Below are positions 46,155-55,700 of a stretch of 64,000 nucleotides of DNA, in pieces; the first letter of the stretch is position 1; each line of letters opens with the position of its first letter. This stretch comes from an uncultured Chlorobiaceae bacterium (GTDB lineage Bacteria; Bacteroidota; Chlorobiia; Chlorobiales; Chlorobiaceae). Position numbers and translations under genes: made by a program. The notes under the pieces were generated by a model. That model did not search any database and had not been told where the DNA came from. It saw nothing but the letters and a program-made list of their open reading frames with translations. The stretch covers positions 1 to 64,000 of the forward strand of contig CAIJPS010000090.1 in the NCBI GenBank assembly GCA_903822595.1. The letters are read 5' to 3'.

Positions 46155-47150
46155 ATGAATCTTGATCAAAAAGGATTAAAAAAGCGATCAATAACGGTCG
46201 CCTATTTTTTTAATACTATCGGCAAGAAGCACGATATCAAATTCCGGCGCCTGAACGACGTTGATGAGCAGAAACGGCGGATTTTTGAGCGTGATCTTCA
46301 TCGTCCGGGGCTTGCATTGGCGGGATTTACCAATCTCTTTACCTACAAGCGGGTGCAGATTTTCGGAAATACGGAAACAAGGTTTTTGAATCACCTTGTG
46401 GAAGAGGAGCGCAATCGGCTTTTTGCAAACCTTGTACGATTCAAGATGCCCTGCATTATTTTGACCAGCAATAACAAACTGCCGCAGAATCTTCTGGATA
46501 TGGCGACCAATGCGGATATTCCGGTCTATATAACCCGATGTTCTTCCACGAAAACCATCTATCTTGTTACCGGTTTTTTGGACGATCAGTTTTCGCCCTA
46601 TCAGCAGTATCACGGTTCAATGGTCGATGTCTACGGTGTCGGGGTGCTGCTTACCGGAAAGAGCGGTCTTGGGAAATCCGAGATTGCGCTTGATCTGATT
46701 GAAAGGGGGCATGGCCTTGTGGCTGATGATGTAGTTGTTATCCATCGAAAAGGGGAGTCGATGGTGCTCAATGCCAAAAGAAACCATATCATTGACCATT
46801 TTATGGAAATCCGGGGTCTCGGTGTTGTCGATGTGAAGGCAAATTTTGGTATCCGGGCAATTCGTGATGTGAAGGAGGTACAGGTTGTTGTAGAGCTGCT
46901 TGAATGGAACAAGGAGATTGTCTATGAACGGCTCGGATTGGATACCAAACTCGTAAAGATTCTCGGTGTTGACGTTCCTCTGGTTGAATTACCGATATTT
47001 CCCGGTAAAAACATTACCGTTATCATTGAGGTGGTTGCACTTAATTTCCTTTTGAAACGATATTCGAACTATGTGGCAGCCGAGGCGCTGACCAACAGGA
47101 TAAACAATGTGATCAACAGTGAAAAGACAGAGAATGATATCCATGATTGA
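46155..47150 (+). CDS. hprK: HPr kinase/phosphorylase
   Basis: Bifunctional enzyme that phosphorylates and dephosphorylates Ser46 of HPr. The 331-residue protein has the N-terminal MurF-like domain and a C-terminal catalytic domain. Walker A is GKSGLGKSEIAL (about 168-179), the conserved catalytic His lies in QQYHGSMVDVYG, VADDVV follows, and the HprK signature EIRGLGVVDV is present. All catalytic parts are intact, so it should be active. Start at MNLDQKGLKK, as the longer frame runs back into the hpf terminator. Its stop lies inside the start region of the following lipoprotein gene. Confidence 0.95.
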   Translation: MNLDQKGLKKRSITVAYFFNTIGKKHDIKFRRLNDVDEQKRRIFERDLHRPGLALAGFTNLFTYKRVQIFGNTETRFLNHLVEEERNRLFANLVRFKMPCIILTSNNKLPQNLLDMATNADIPVYITRCSSTKTIYLVTGFLDDQFSPYQQYHGSMVDVYGVGVLLTGKSGLGKSEIALDLIERGHGLVADDVVVIHRKGESMVLNAKRNHIIDHFMEIRGLGVVDVKANFGIRAIRDVKEVQVVVELLEWNKEIVYERLGLDTKLVKILGVDVPLVELPIFPGKNITVIIEVVALNFLLKRYSNYVAAEALTNRINNVINSEKTENDIHD

Positions 47151-48936
47151 AACAGGTGCAAAGAGGTGTTCCTCCACATGCAGGCTTGCGGCTTACTTGT
47201 TGCTTGTTGTGTTTGTCATTACCCTTTCCTCCTGCAATCACCGTAACGGGAGTTCCGGAAAGGGAACGGCAGCCATGGATTCGACCCTTGTTATTGCCAT
47301 GCTTGGCGATGCAGATTATCTCAATCCTGTGCTTGCCAGTACCGTCACATCAGCAAATATTATTGGCCTTATCTATCCAACGTTGTTGCAAAGCGAGTTT
47401 GATACCACGACAGGGCTGGTAAACTACATGGCCCTCGAAAAAAAGCTGCGAGAAGTACCGCCAGGTCAGGTGACAAAAAATCCTGAAGCCGCTCTCGCAA
47501 AGAGCTGGTCCATGTCGCCGGATCAGCGATCCATTACCTATATTCTCAGAAAAGATGCATACTGGAATGATGGAACGAGGGTTGTATCGGGTGACTTCAA
47601 ATTTTCATACCAGTTGTATGGCAATCCGGTGATTGCCAGCGCCCGCCAGCAGTATCTTGCGGAGTTGATCGGTGCCGACAAGGGCAAGGTTGATTTTGAT
47701 AAAGCCATACTTACCCCTGACGATACCACGCTTGTTTTCAGGTTTTACAAGTCCGTTCCCGAACATCTTGCACTTTATCATACATCACTGACACCTTTGC
47801 CGGCTCACCAGTGGAAAAATGTCAAGCCGGATGAGTTCCGTCACTCTCCGCTTAATCTTGATCCCCTTGGCGCGGGCCCCTACAAACTGAAGAGCTGGCA
47901 GCAGCAGCAGGAGATTGTTCTGGCCTCAAGCCGGAAATCGAATCTTCCGAAGCCAGGGACAATTCCGCTGATCACCTTCAGGGTGGTGCCCGATTACACG
48001 GTCAGGCTTGCCCAGCTTCAGACCGGAGCAGTGGATGTTGTTGAAAATATTAAACCGGAAGATTTTACAGCTCTTTTGAAGGCAAACAGGCAACTTGAGA
48101 TCAAAACGGTCGGGCTGAAGGTCTATGACTATGTTGGCTGGTCAAATATCGATCAGAATGAGTATCACAAAAGCGGCAAGATCAAGCCTCACCCGCTTTT
48201 TGGTTCTGCGAAGGTACGCCTTGCCCTTACTCAGGCCATTGATCGCGAAGCGATCATTGACGGCTATCTCAAAGAGTATGGTGTGATTTGCAATACCGAT
48301 ATTTCACCCTCCCTGAAGTGGGCCTATAATGACCGGATTGTACCTCATGCCTTCGATCCTGCAGGTGCCTCAGCCCTGCTCAAGGCGGAGGGCTGGTTGC
48401 CGGGACCGGATGGTATTTTGCAAAAACAGGGCCGCAAGTTCAGTTTTGTGCTCTATACGAATGCGGGCAATGCAAGAAGAAACTATGCAAGTGTCATTAT
48501 TCAGCAGAATCTTCGTTCAATCGGCATCGATTGCAAGCTTGATGTTCAGGAATCCAATGTTTTTTTTGAGAGCCTCCAGCAGAGAAAGCTTGATGCGTGG
48601 ATGGCTGGATGGTCGATTGGTCTGGAGATCGATCCGCTTGATGTCTGGGGTTCAGACCTCAAAAAGAGCCCGTTTAATTTTACGGGTTACCGGAATCCGA
48701 GAATAGATGAACTCTGCGAGCTTGCCAAGCAGAAAATGGAGCCGACAGGAGCAAAAGCCTACTGGCTTGAGTACCAGGAGATTCTTCATCGGGATCAGCC
48801 GATTACCTTTCTCTACTGGATCAAGGAGACTCAAGGATTCAGCAAGAGAATCGAGGGGGAAGATCTCAATATTTCCGGAACTTTTTACAATATTGAAGAC
48901 TGGAGGTTGCGGCCTTCAGCAAATGTTGCACTTTAA
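47134..48936 (+). CDS. Peptide ABC transporter substrate-binding lipoprotein (SBP_bac_5 family)
   Basis: A roughly 600-residue DppA/OppA-type binding protein. An N-terminal basic stretch and hydrophobic helix end in the lipobox LSSC (lipidated Cys about residue 34). The mature domain shows DADYLNPVLAS, YPTLLQSEFD, WNDGTRVVSGDFKFSYQ, DPLGAGPYKLKSW, VRLALTQAIDREAII and YRNPRIDELCELAK, all typical of family 5. The start could be GTG 47119, ATG 47134 or ATG 47143; all overlap the hprK 3' end. A permease starts 6 bases after the stop, while the second permease is absent and ATPases are elsewhere. Confidence 0.92.
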   Translation: MISMIETGAKRCSSTCRLAAYLLLVVFVITLSSCNHRNGSSGKGTAAMDSTLVIAMLGDADYLNPVLASTVTSANIIGLIYPTLLQSEFDTTTGLVNYMALEKKLREVPPGQVTKNPEAALAKSWSMSPDQRSITYILRKDAYWNDGTRVVSGDFKFSYQLYGNPVIASARQQYLAELIGADKGKVDFDKAILTPDDTTLVFRFYKSVPEHLALYHTSLTPLPAHQWKNVKPDEFRHSPLNLDPLGAGPYKLKSWQQQQEIVLASSRKSNLPKPGTIPLITFRVVPDYTVRLAQLQTGAVDVVENIKPEDFTALLKANRQLEIKTVGLKVYDYVGWSNIDQNEYHKSGKIKPHPLFGSAKVRLALTQAIDREAIIDGYLKEYGVICNTDISPSLKWAYNDRIVPHAFDPAGASALLKAEGWLPGPDGILQKQGRKFSFVLYTNAGNARRNYASVIIQQNLRSIGIDCKLDVQESNVFFESLQQRKLDAWMAGWSIGLEIDPLDVWGSDLKKSPFNFTGYRNPRIDELCELAKQKMEPTGAKAYWLEYQEILHRDQPITFLYWIKETQGFSKRIEGEDLNISGTFYNIEDWRLRPSANVAL

Positions 48937-48942
48937 CATCTC

Positions 48943-49908
48943 ATGCTGATTTATATTCTCAAGCGGCTTTTGATTGCCATACCGCTCATTTTCGGGGTGC
49001 TGACCCTTACATTCTTCATTACCAGGCTTGCTCCCGGTGATCCTGCGGCCTTGTTCATTCAGCCGGGGATCAGTCCAAATGTTGCCGAGCAGATCAGGGC
49101 GCAGTATGGGCTTAACGATCCTGTTCCGGTCCAGTATGTCAAGTGGCTTGCGAATGTTCTGCAGGGTGATTTTGGACGCAGTTTCAGTCGTGCCCAGCAG
49201 CCGGTTTTCGATGTGATCGCCCAAGCGTTACCAATAACGGTGACGATAGCGGGGTTGACCCTTGTTGCCAATTTTTTCATTGGTATTCTTGTCGGGATTA
49301 TTTCCGCAGTTCGTCAGAACAGTTTTCTCGACCGCTTTCTGACCGTGACGTTTCTCTTTTTTTATTCGATGCCGGAGTTCTGGTTTGCCTTGATGATGAT
49401 TATCCTTTTTGCCCTGAAGTTTCCCCTTTTTCCAGCTTCGGGCCTGAATGAGATTGGCGCGGAGGGTTTCGGTCCGCTCGGATTTGTGCTTGACCGGTTC
49501 TGGCATCTCTTTTTGCCGCTTACGGTGCTCAGCATCAATGGAGCTGCGGGTATTGCCCGTTATGTCAGGGGTAGCATGCTTGAAGTGATCCGGCAGGACT
49601 ATATCCGAACAGCAAGGGCCAAAGGTTTACCGGAAAAGGTGGTTATTTTCAAGCATGCCCTTCGAAATGCTCTTTTGCCGGTGATTACCCTTATGGGAAG
49701 CTCGCTTGCCTTTATTTTCAGCGGAGCCTTGTTCATTGAGGTGATCTTTGCGTTTCCGGGTATGGGCAGGGTAACGGTAGAGGCAATTTTTGCAAGGGAT
49801 TATCCGCTGATTATTGCCAGTACCTTTGTTGCTGCTTCTCTGGTTGTGCTTGGCAATCTTTTTGCCGACGTCCTGTATGCTGTTGCTGATCCTCGTATAA
49901 AGCTGTGA
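48943..49908 (+). CDS. Peptide ABC transporter permease (DppB/OppB type)
   Basis: A 321-residue inner-membrane permease with six transmembrane helices. It begins MLIYILKRLLIAIPLIFGVL and has the LAPGDPAALF periplasmic loop of DppB, and an EAA motif region around IRTARAKGLPEKVVIFKHALRNALLP for docking the ATPase. It directly follows the binding protein gene and must pair with a DppC-type permease coded elsewhere. The next gene, ruvB, is unrelated. The ATPase at 27987-28970 is a candidate partner on family grounds only. Confidence 0.94.
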   Translation: MLIYILKRLLIAIPLIFGVLTLTFFITRLAPGDPAALFIQPGISPNVAEQIRAQYGLNDPVPVQYVKWLANVLQGDFGRSFSRAQQPVFDVIAQALPITVTIAGLTLVANFFIGILVGIISAVRQNSFLDRFLTVTFLFFYSMPEFWFALMMIILFALKFPLFPASGLNEIGAEGFGPLGFVLDRFWHLFLPLTVLSINGAAGIARYVRGSMLEVIRQDYIRTARAKGLPEKVVIFKHALRNALLPVITLMGSSLAFIFSGALFIEVIFAFPGMGRVTVEAIFARDYPLIIASTFVAASLVVLGNLFADVLYAVADPRIKL

Positions 49909-49942
49909 GAGACCTGACCGTTTAACCTGTAATGTTTTCTGT

Positions 49943-50977
49943 TTGAGAATAGAATTACTCAATACGCCTCCTGATGCCGCTGAAACAAGGATCGATGAGC
50001 AGATACGTCCGATTCGCATGGATGCTTTTGCTGGCCAGCAGCGCTTGACTGATAATTTGAAGGTCTTTATTTCAGCGGCAAGAATGCGAGGCGAAGCGTT
50101 GGATCATGTTTTATTGTCAGGCCCTCCGGGTCTTGGTAAGACGACGCTTGCCTATATTATCGCTTCCGAGATGGGGAGCAGCATCAAGTCAACCTCGGGA
50201 CCTTTGCTCGACAAGGCGGGCAATCTTGCAGGCCTTCTGACGGGTCTTCAGAGGGGTGATGTACTTTTTATTGACGAAATTCATCGGATGCCACCAACGG
50301 TGGAGGAGTATCTTTACTCAGCCATGGAAGATTTCCGCATTGATATCATGCTTGACAGCGGGCCATCTGCAAGGGCGGTACAGTTGCGCATTGAGCCCTT
50401 CACTCTTGTCGGTGCCACAACACGTTCCGGTCTTCTGACCTCCCCCCTCAGGGCAAGGTTCGGCATCAATAGCCGCTTCGATTACTATGCACCGGAACTT
50501 CTTGAAGGCATTATTGTCAGGGCGGCGGCTATTCTGGGTATTGGCATTGATACTGAAGCTGCATCGGAAATAGCCGGACGTTCAAGAGGTACTCCCCGTA
50601 TTGCCAACCGGCTGCTCCGGCGTGCCCGTGATTTTGCGCAGGTTGATGGTGCTGTGCTGATAACCCGTGCTATTGCCATCAAGACCCTTGAGTGTCTCGA
50701 AATTGATGACGAGGGGCTTGATGATATGGATAAAAAAATCATGGAGACCATTGTCAACAAGTTTAACGGTGGGCCGGTCGGGATAGCCTCTCTTGCCGTC
50801 TCTGTGGGAGAAGAGCAGGATACCATTGAAGAGGTTTATGAGCCATACCTTATCCAGGCGGGTTATCTGACAAGAACGACAAGGGGAAGGGTTGCTACCC
50901 GCCAGGCACTTGTACGTTTTTCAACTGGTTCAGAAACTTATGAATGCCCCTTGTTTGATGCGAAGCCGAATAGCTGA
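49943..50977 (+). CDS. ruvB: Holliday junction branch migration ATPase RuvB
   Basis: Hexameric AAA+ motor that drives branch migration with RuvA. The 344-residue protein has Walker A GPPGLGKTTLAYIIASEMG, Walker B LFIDEIHRM, sensor 1 GATTRSGLL, the arginine finger in PLRARFGI, and the C-terminal winged helix (PYLIQAGYLTRTTRGRVAT). No ATG is available in frame upstream, so a TTG at 49943 (MRIELLNTPPDA) is the likely start. The 3' end overlaps the start of the TPR lipoprotein gene. ruvC is at 14379. Confidence 0.96.
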   Translation: MRIELLNTPPDAAETRIDEQIRPIRMDAFAGQQRLTDNLKVFISAARMRGEALDHVLLSGPPGLGKTTLAYIIASEMGSSIKSTSGPLLDKAGNLAGLLTGLQRGDVLFIDEIHRMPPTVEEYLYSAMEDFRIDIMLDSGPSARAVQLRIEPFTLVGATTRSGLLTSPLRARFGINSRFDYYAPELLEGIIVRAAAILGIGIDTEAASEIAGRSRGTPRIANRLLRRARDFAQVDGAVLITRAIAIKTLECLEIDDEGLDDMDKKIMETIVNKFNGGPVGIASLAVSVGEEQDTIEEVYEPYLIQAGYLTRTTRGRVATRQALVRFSTGSETYECPLFDAKPNS

Positions 50978-52691
50978 ATTGCCGACATCCCGCAAAACCC
51001 GGGTGAGTTTCAGCTCTTTTCTGTTTATGGGTTCAATTTTCGGCATGCTTTTTTTTTCGGCTTGTACCTCTCCGGTACCAGTGGTGTCTGGCAACACGGG
51101 TTCCGATTCCCTTGCTGAAGCCTCAGAAAGAGAGTTTGTTGCCGCATCGCTGCAAAGTGCAAAAGGGGAGTATCGTGGAGCAGCTCAGCGTTATGGGAAG
51201 CTCTTGACCACTCAACCCTCCAATGCGGCCATCCATTATGCCCTATCGAAAGCCTACGCTGGACTTGGTGTTCTCGACTCCGCTCGTCTCTATGGTGAAA
51301 AAAGTGTTTTGCTCAATCCTCGCAACAAATATTATGCGGGATTTCTTGCTGCGCTTTCTCATCAACTGCATGATTACGAACGGGCAGCTGCTCTTTACCG
51401 TCAGCTTTCCGCAATTGAGCCAGGCAATACAGAACCACTCTCCAGTCTTGCACTGGAATACCTTGCAGCCGATAAGCCAGAAAAAGCACTTGCCGTTTTT
51501 CAGGAAATTTTGACACTCGACCCGAAGAGTGAGGCTACCCTTGTGCAAATGCTGCTTATGGAAATAAAGCTCACCCATTATCAGGATGCGATAGGTACGT
51601 TGACGGAGCTCATTGAGCAGGGAGATGGAAAAGAGAAGTTGCGTCTTACCCTCGGTGAATTGTATCTGCAAACAAAGCAATATGATCTTGCATCCAAAAC
51701 ATTTCAGGAGCTTCTCAACGAGAATCCGAGATCTGTTCCTGCCTGGTTGGCGTTGTTTGAGACTTCCGTACAGTCCGGAAACCATCCAGCGTTTCTTTTT
51801 GACCTTAATCGTTTTTTCAATACCAATCAGGCGAGCCTTGAGCAAAAGATTGAGCTTGCCAAACTTTTTCTCGGGCGTTCATCCAGAGAGAGCTCTTTTG
51901 TTGACCCTGCATCTGTCATGATCGATGAAATTAACAAGCGTCATCCCGGCAATGGTCAGGTCTCTGTGCTCCGTGGCATGGTTCAGCTCCAGAAGGGTGA
52001 TGTCGCTGCTGCTGTGATCGATTTCAAAAAGGCCCTTCTTCAAGAGCCTGGTACCGTCGAAATCTGGGAAGATTTTATTATGGCATCGCTCATACAGAAA
52101 GATTTTCGGCAGGCAGGGGAGGTGCTTTTCAATGCAAAAAAACGGTTTCATCCCATGACTTTCAGGCTTCATGTACTGGAAGGTGAACTCTTTTTTCAAA
52201 CAGGCAGTATTAAAAAGGCAGCATTGCTGCTTGAACATGTGGTTCACTCAAAATATGCACAGAAGGAAAAGAGTCTCTATCTCCAGGCATGCACTACTCT
52301 TGCCTTATGTTATGATACTCTTGGTTTGCGGGATAAAAATATTCGCCTCTATGAGACCATTCTTGATCTTGAGCCTGACAATATCCTCATGATGAATAAT
52401 CTTGCTTATGTGCTGGCGGAACAGGGAGAAGAACTTTTGCGAGCAAAAGGGCTTGCCATGCAGGTGGTTGCTGCGGAGCCGGCCAATGCCGGTTATCTTG
52501 ATACTCTCGGCTGGGTGCTGTTCAGGCTTGCTGAGTATGAACATGCAAGGGAGATCCTGGTAAAAGCAGTGGAGCTGGATCCCCGCGAAGCTGATATTTT
52601 GGATCATCTCAGCAAAGTGTACGAAAAGCTTGGAAACATGGAGAAGGCGCTTGAAATGAAAAAAACGGCAAGGAAGCTCAAGGCGAAATAG
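50940..52691 (+). CDS. TPR-repeat lipoprotein
   Basis: A 583-residue predicted outer-membrane lipoprotein. The N-terminal basic region is followed by a hydrophobic helix ending FFSAC (lipidated Cys about residue 42), then a long run of tetratricopeptide repeats covering most of the rest. Typical TPR phases are AAQRYGKLLTTQPSNAAIHY, AAALYRQLSAIEPGNTEPLS, KALAVFQEILTLDPKS and AREILVKAVELDPREADILD. Such proteins act as scaffolds; no partner is indicated. The start is uncertain (ATG 50940 or 50958) and lies within the end of ruvB. A strong bidirectional terminator follows. Confidence 0.86.
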   Translation: MNAPCLMRSRIAELPTSRKTRVSFSSFLFMGSIFGMLFFSACTSPVPVVSGNTGSDSLAEASEREFVAASLQSAKGEYRGAAQRYGKLLTTQPSNAAIHYALSKAYAGLGVLDSARLYGEKSVLLNPRNKYYAGFLAALSHQLHDYERAAALYRQLSAIEPGNTEPLSSLALEYLAADKPEKALAVFQEILTLDPKSEATLVQMLLMEIKLTHYQDAIGTLTELIEQGDGKEKLRLTLGELYLQTKQYDLASKTFQELLNENPRSVPAWLALFETSVQSGNHPAFLFDLNRFFNTNQASLEQKIELAKLFLGRSSRESSFVDPASVMIDEINKRHPGNGQVSVLRGMVQLQKGDVAAAVIDFKKALLQEPGTVEIWEDFIMASLIQKDFRQAGEVLFNAKKRFHPMTFRLHVLEGELFFQTGSIKKAALLLEHVVHSKYAQKEKSLYLQACTTLALCYDTLGLRDKNIRLYETILDLEPDNILMMNNLAYVLAEQGEELLRAKGLAMQVVAAEPANAGYLDTLGWVLFRLAEYEHAREILVKAVELDPREADILDHLSKVYEKLGNMEKALEMKKTARKLKAK

Positions 52692-52741
52692 CTTTTCACT
52701 ATTCTGGAACCACTTCCATTACGGGTTGTTGCGGGAGAAAC

Positions 52742-52772
52742 AAAAAAACGGCGTTTTATCCGCCGTTTTTTT
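52742..52772. terminator. Bidirectional terminator between the TPR gene and nifJ
   Basis: AAAAAAACGGCG pairs perfectly with CGCCGTTTTTTT around a 7-base loop, with runs of A and T giving a U-tract in both directions, between convergent gene ends. Confidence 0.9.
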
Positions 52773-52788
52773 GTTCAATAATGAGTTG

Positions 52789-55700
52789 TTATTTGATCTC
52801 ATCGAAGGTGCGAGCTGCAAGATATTCGTAATGCGCCCACCGAGCATCTACCTCTTTCTGGATTGCTGCGTAGTACTCTTTTGCATGTTCAGGATGGCTC
52901 TTCTTGAGCATCCTGAACCGGTTTTCCATATCAAGGAACTGGGCAACCGGTATTTTCGGCTTTTTCGAATCAAGCATAAGCGGATTCTTTCCTTCCAGCA
53001 AGCGGTCAGGATTGTAACGGTAAAGTATCCAGTGTCCTGAATCTACAGCAGCTTTCTGATTATCCAGTGCGGTAGACATGTTGATACCGTGTGCAATACA
53101 GTGTGAATAGGCTATGATGATCGAGGGGCCATTGTAGGCCTCTGCTTCAAGGAATGCTTTCAGTGTCTGCTCATCACGGGCTCCAAAGGCAACAGAGGCA
53201 ACATAGGCATTTCCATAACTCATTGAAATCATACCAAGATCTTTTTTCGTCACCGTTCTTCCGGCTGATGCAAATTTCGCAACAGCAGCTTTAGGTGTTG
53301 CTTTCGACGCCTGTCCTCCTGTATTGGAATAGACCTCGGTATCGAGTACCAGAAGGTTGATGTTTTTGTCTCCGGCTGTTATATGGTCAACACCACCGTA
53401 GCCAATGTCGTATGCCCATCCATCACCACCGACAGCCCAGACACTCTTTTTTACAAGCATATCGGCTACTGCGAGCAAGTTCTTTGCATCAGAAGAATCC
53501 ATCAGAGTGAGCTTCTCCTTGAGAATCGAAACCCGTTTTCTCTGTTCAAAAATTTCCGGTTCACTGAGTTCTGCCGCATCAAGTATCTCGTTTGTCAGTG
53601 TATCGCCAATTTCCGAAGCCACCCGCTGTAAAAGTTCGCGTGCATATTCCCGCTGTTTGTTGATTGAAATCCGGAAGCCGAGTGAGAACTCTGCAGTATC
53701 TTCAAAGAGCGAGTTTGACCATGTCGGGCCAAGACCGTCAGCATTGGTTGTATAAGGTGTTGTTGGAAGGTTTCCTCCATAGATCGATGAACATCCGGTA
53801 GCATTGCCAATGACAAGCCTGTCACCGAAAAGCTGGGTCATGAGCTTGATATAGGGGGTCTCTCCACAACCTGAGCAAGCGCCGGAAAACTCGAAAAGAG
53901 GCTCCTGAAGCTGCTGTTCCTTGATCAGCTTGTTGTTGATCTTATTCCGGTCATATTCCGGAATGTTGAGATAATGGTTCCAGTTGTCAATCTCTGTTTC
54001 ACGAATGGGCAGTTGCTCATGCATGTTCAGCGCCCTTCTTTCAGGGTTGTTTTTGTCTCTTGCCGGACAGACATGAGCGCAAATTTCGCATCCGGTACAG
54101 TCTTCGGGGGCGATTTGGATGGTATACTTCATTCCGCTCCAACTGGCACCCTTTGCTTCGGCAGATTTAAAGGTGCGTGGCGCGTTTTTCAGGTATTTCG
54201 GATCATAGAGCTTTGCCCGAATGACGGCATGAGGGCATACGAGGGAGCATTTGGCGCACTGGATACAGAGGTCGGGTTCCCACACCGGAATTTCATCGGC
54301 AAGGTTGCGCTTTTCAAATTTTGAAGTTCCACTCGGGTAGGTGCCATCAGCAGGCAGTTCGCTGACCGCAATGTCGTCACCCTCGCCGGTAATGACTTTT
54401 GCCAGGACGTTGCAGACAAAATCAGGTGCCTCACCGACAATCGGCTGACGCAGTTTCCTTGTGCTGTCGGCAATAGAGCCGATAGTGACCTGATGCAGGT
54501 TCGAGAGGGTATCGTCAACAGCCTGTATGTTTTGCTTGACGACATCATCACCTTTTTTTCCGTAGGTAGCCCGGATAGAATTCTTGATTTTTTCTATTGC
54601 CTCCTCACGGGGCAAGACACCGGAGATGGCAAAAAAGCAGGCTTGCATGATGGTGTTGATGCGCTGTCCCATTCCGCTTGCATGGGCGACTTTATAGGCA
54701 TCAATGGTAAACAGCTTTGCCTTTTTGCTGATAAGGCGTTCCTGGACAATTTTAGGCAGTTTCTCCCAGAGTTCTTCCGGAGAGTAGTGCGTGTTCAGCA
54801 GCAGGGTACCCTCTTGCTTGAGATTTTTGACAAGGTCAAGCATCTCAAGAAAAATCCAGTGATGGCAGCCGATGAACTGGGCCTCTGTGATCAGATAGGT
54901 TGAACGAATCTCATGTGGGCCGAAGCGCAGATGCGATGTTGTGATTGAACCTGACTTTTTGGAGTCGTAGACAAAGTAGCCCTGGGCAAAATTGTCGGTG
55001 TTTTCACCGATAATTTTGATGCTGTTTTTATTGGCGCCGACGGTGCCATCCGATCCAAGGCCGTAAAAGAGCGCCCGGAACATCTCATCTGGTTCAATAC
55101 AGAAGGTTCGGTCGAAGTCAAGACTGGTGTTGGTAACATCATCGTTGATGCCAACAGTGAAATGGTTTTTCGGTTTTGCTGCAGCCATGTTGTCGAAGAC
55201 TGCCTTGATCATTGCTGGTGTGAATTCCTTGGATGAAAGACCATATCTGCCGCCGGTTATGTTGGGGACTCTGGCTATTAATCTATTTTGTACTCCTTCA
55301 AGCAAGGCATTGACCGTATCAAGATAGAGTGGCTCTCCCGCACTTCCAGGTTCCTTTACCCGGTCAAGTACCGAGACTGATTTAACGGTAGCGGGGAACG
55401 CTTTGACGAAGCGCTCGACATCAAACGGACGGAAGAGACGGGCATGAATGACACCGACTTTTTCGCCCTGTTTATTGAGATACTCAGCGGTTTCACGTGC
55501 AGCCTCAACACCGGAACCCATCAAGACAATCACACGCTCAGCATCCGGTGCGCCATAGTATTCGTAGAGGTTATAGTGACGACCGGTCAGCTTTCCAAAT
55601 TTTTCCATCACTTTTTCGGTGATTCCGGGGCACGCATTGTAATAACTGTTGACCGTCTCCCTGCCTTGAAAATAGACATCAGGATTCTGTGAGGTGCCCC

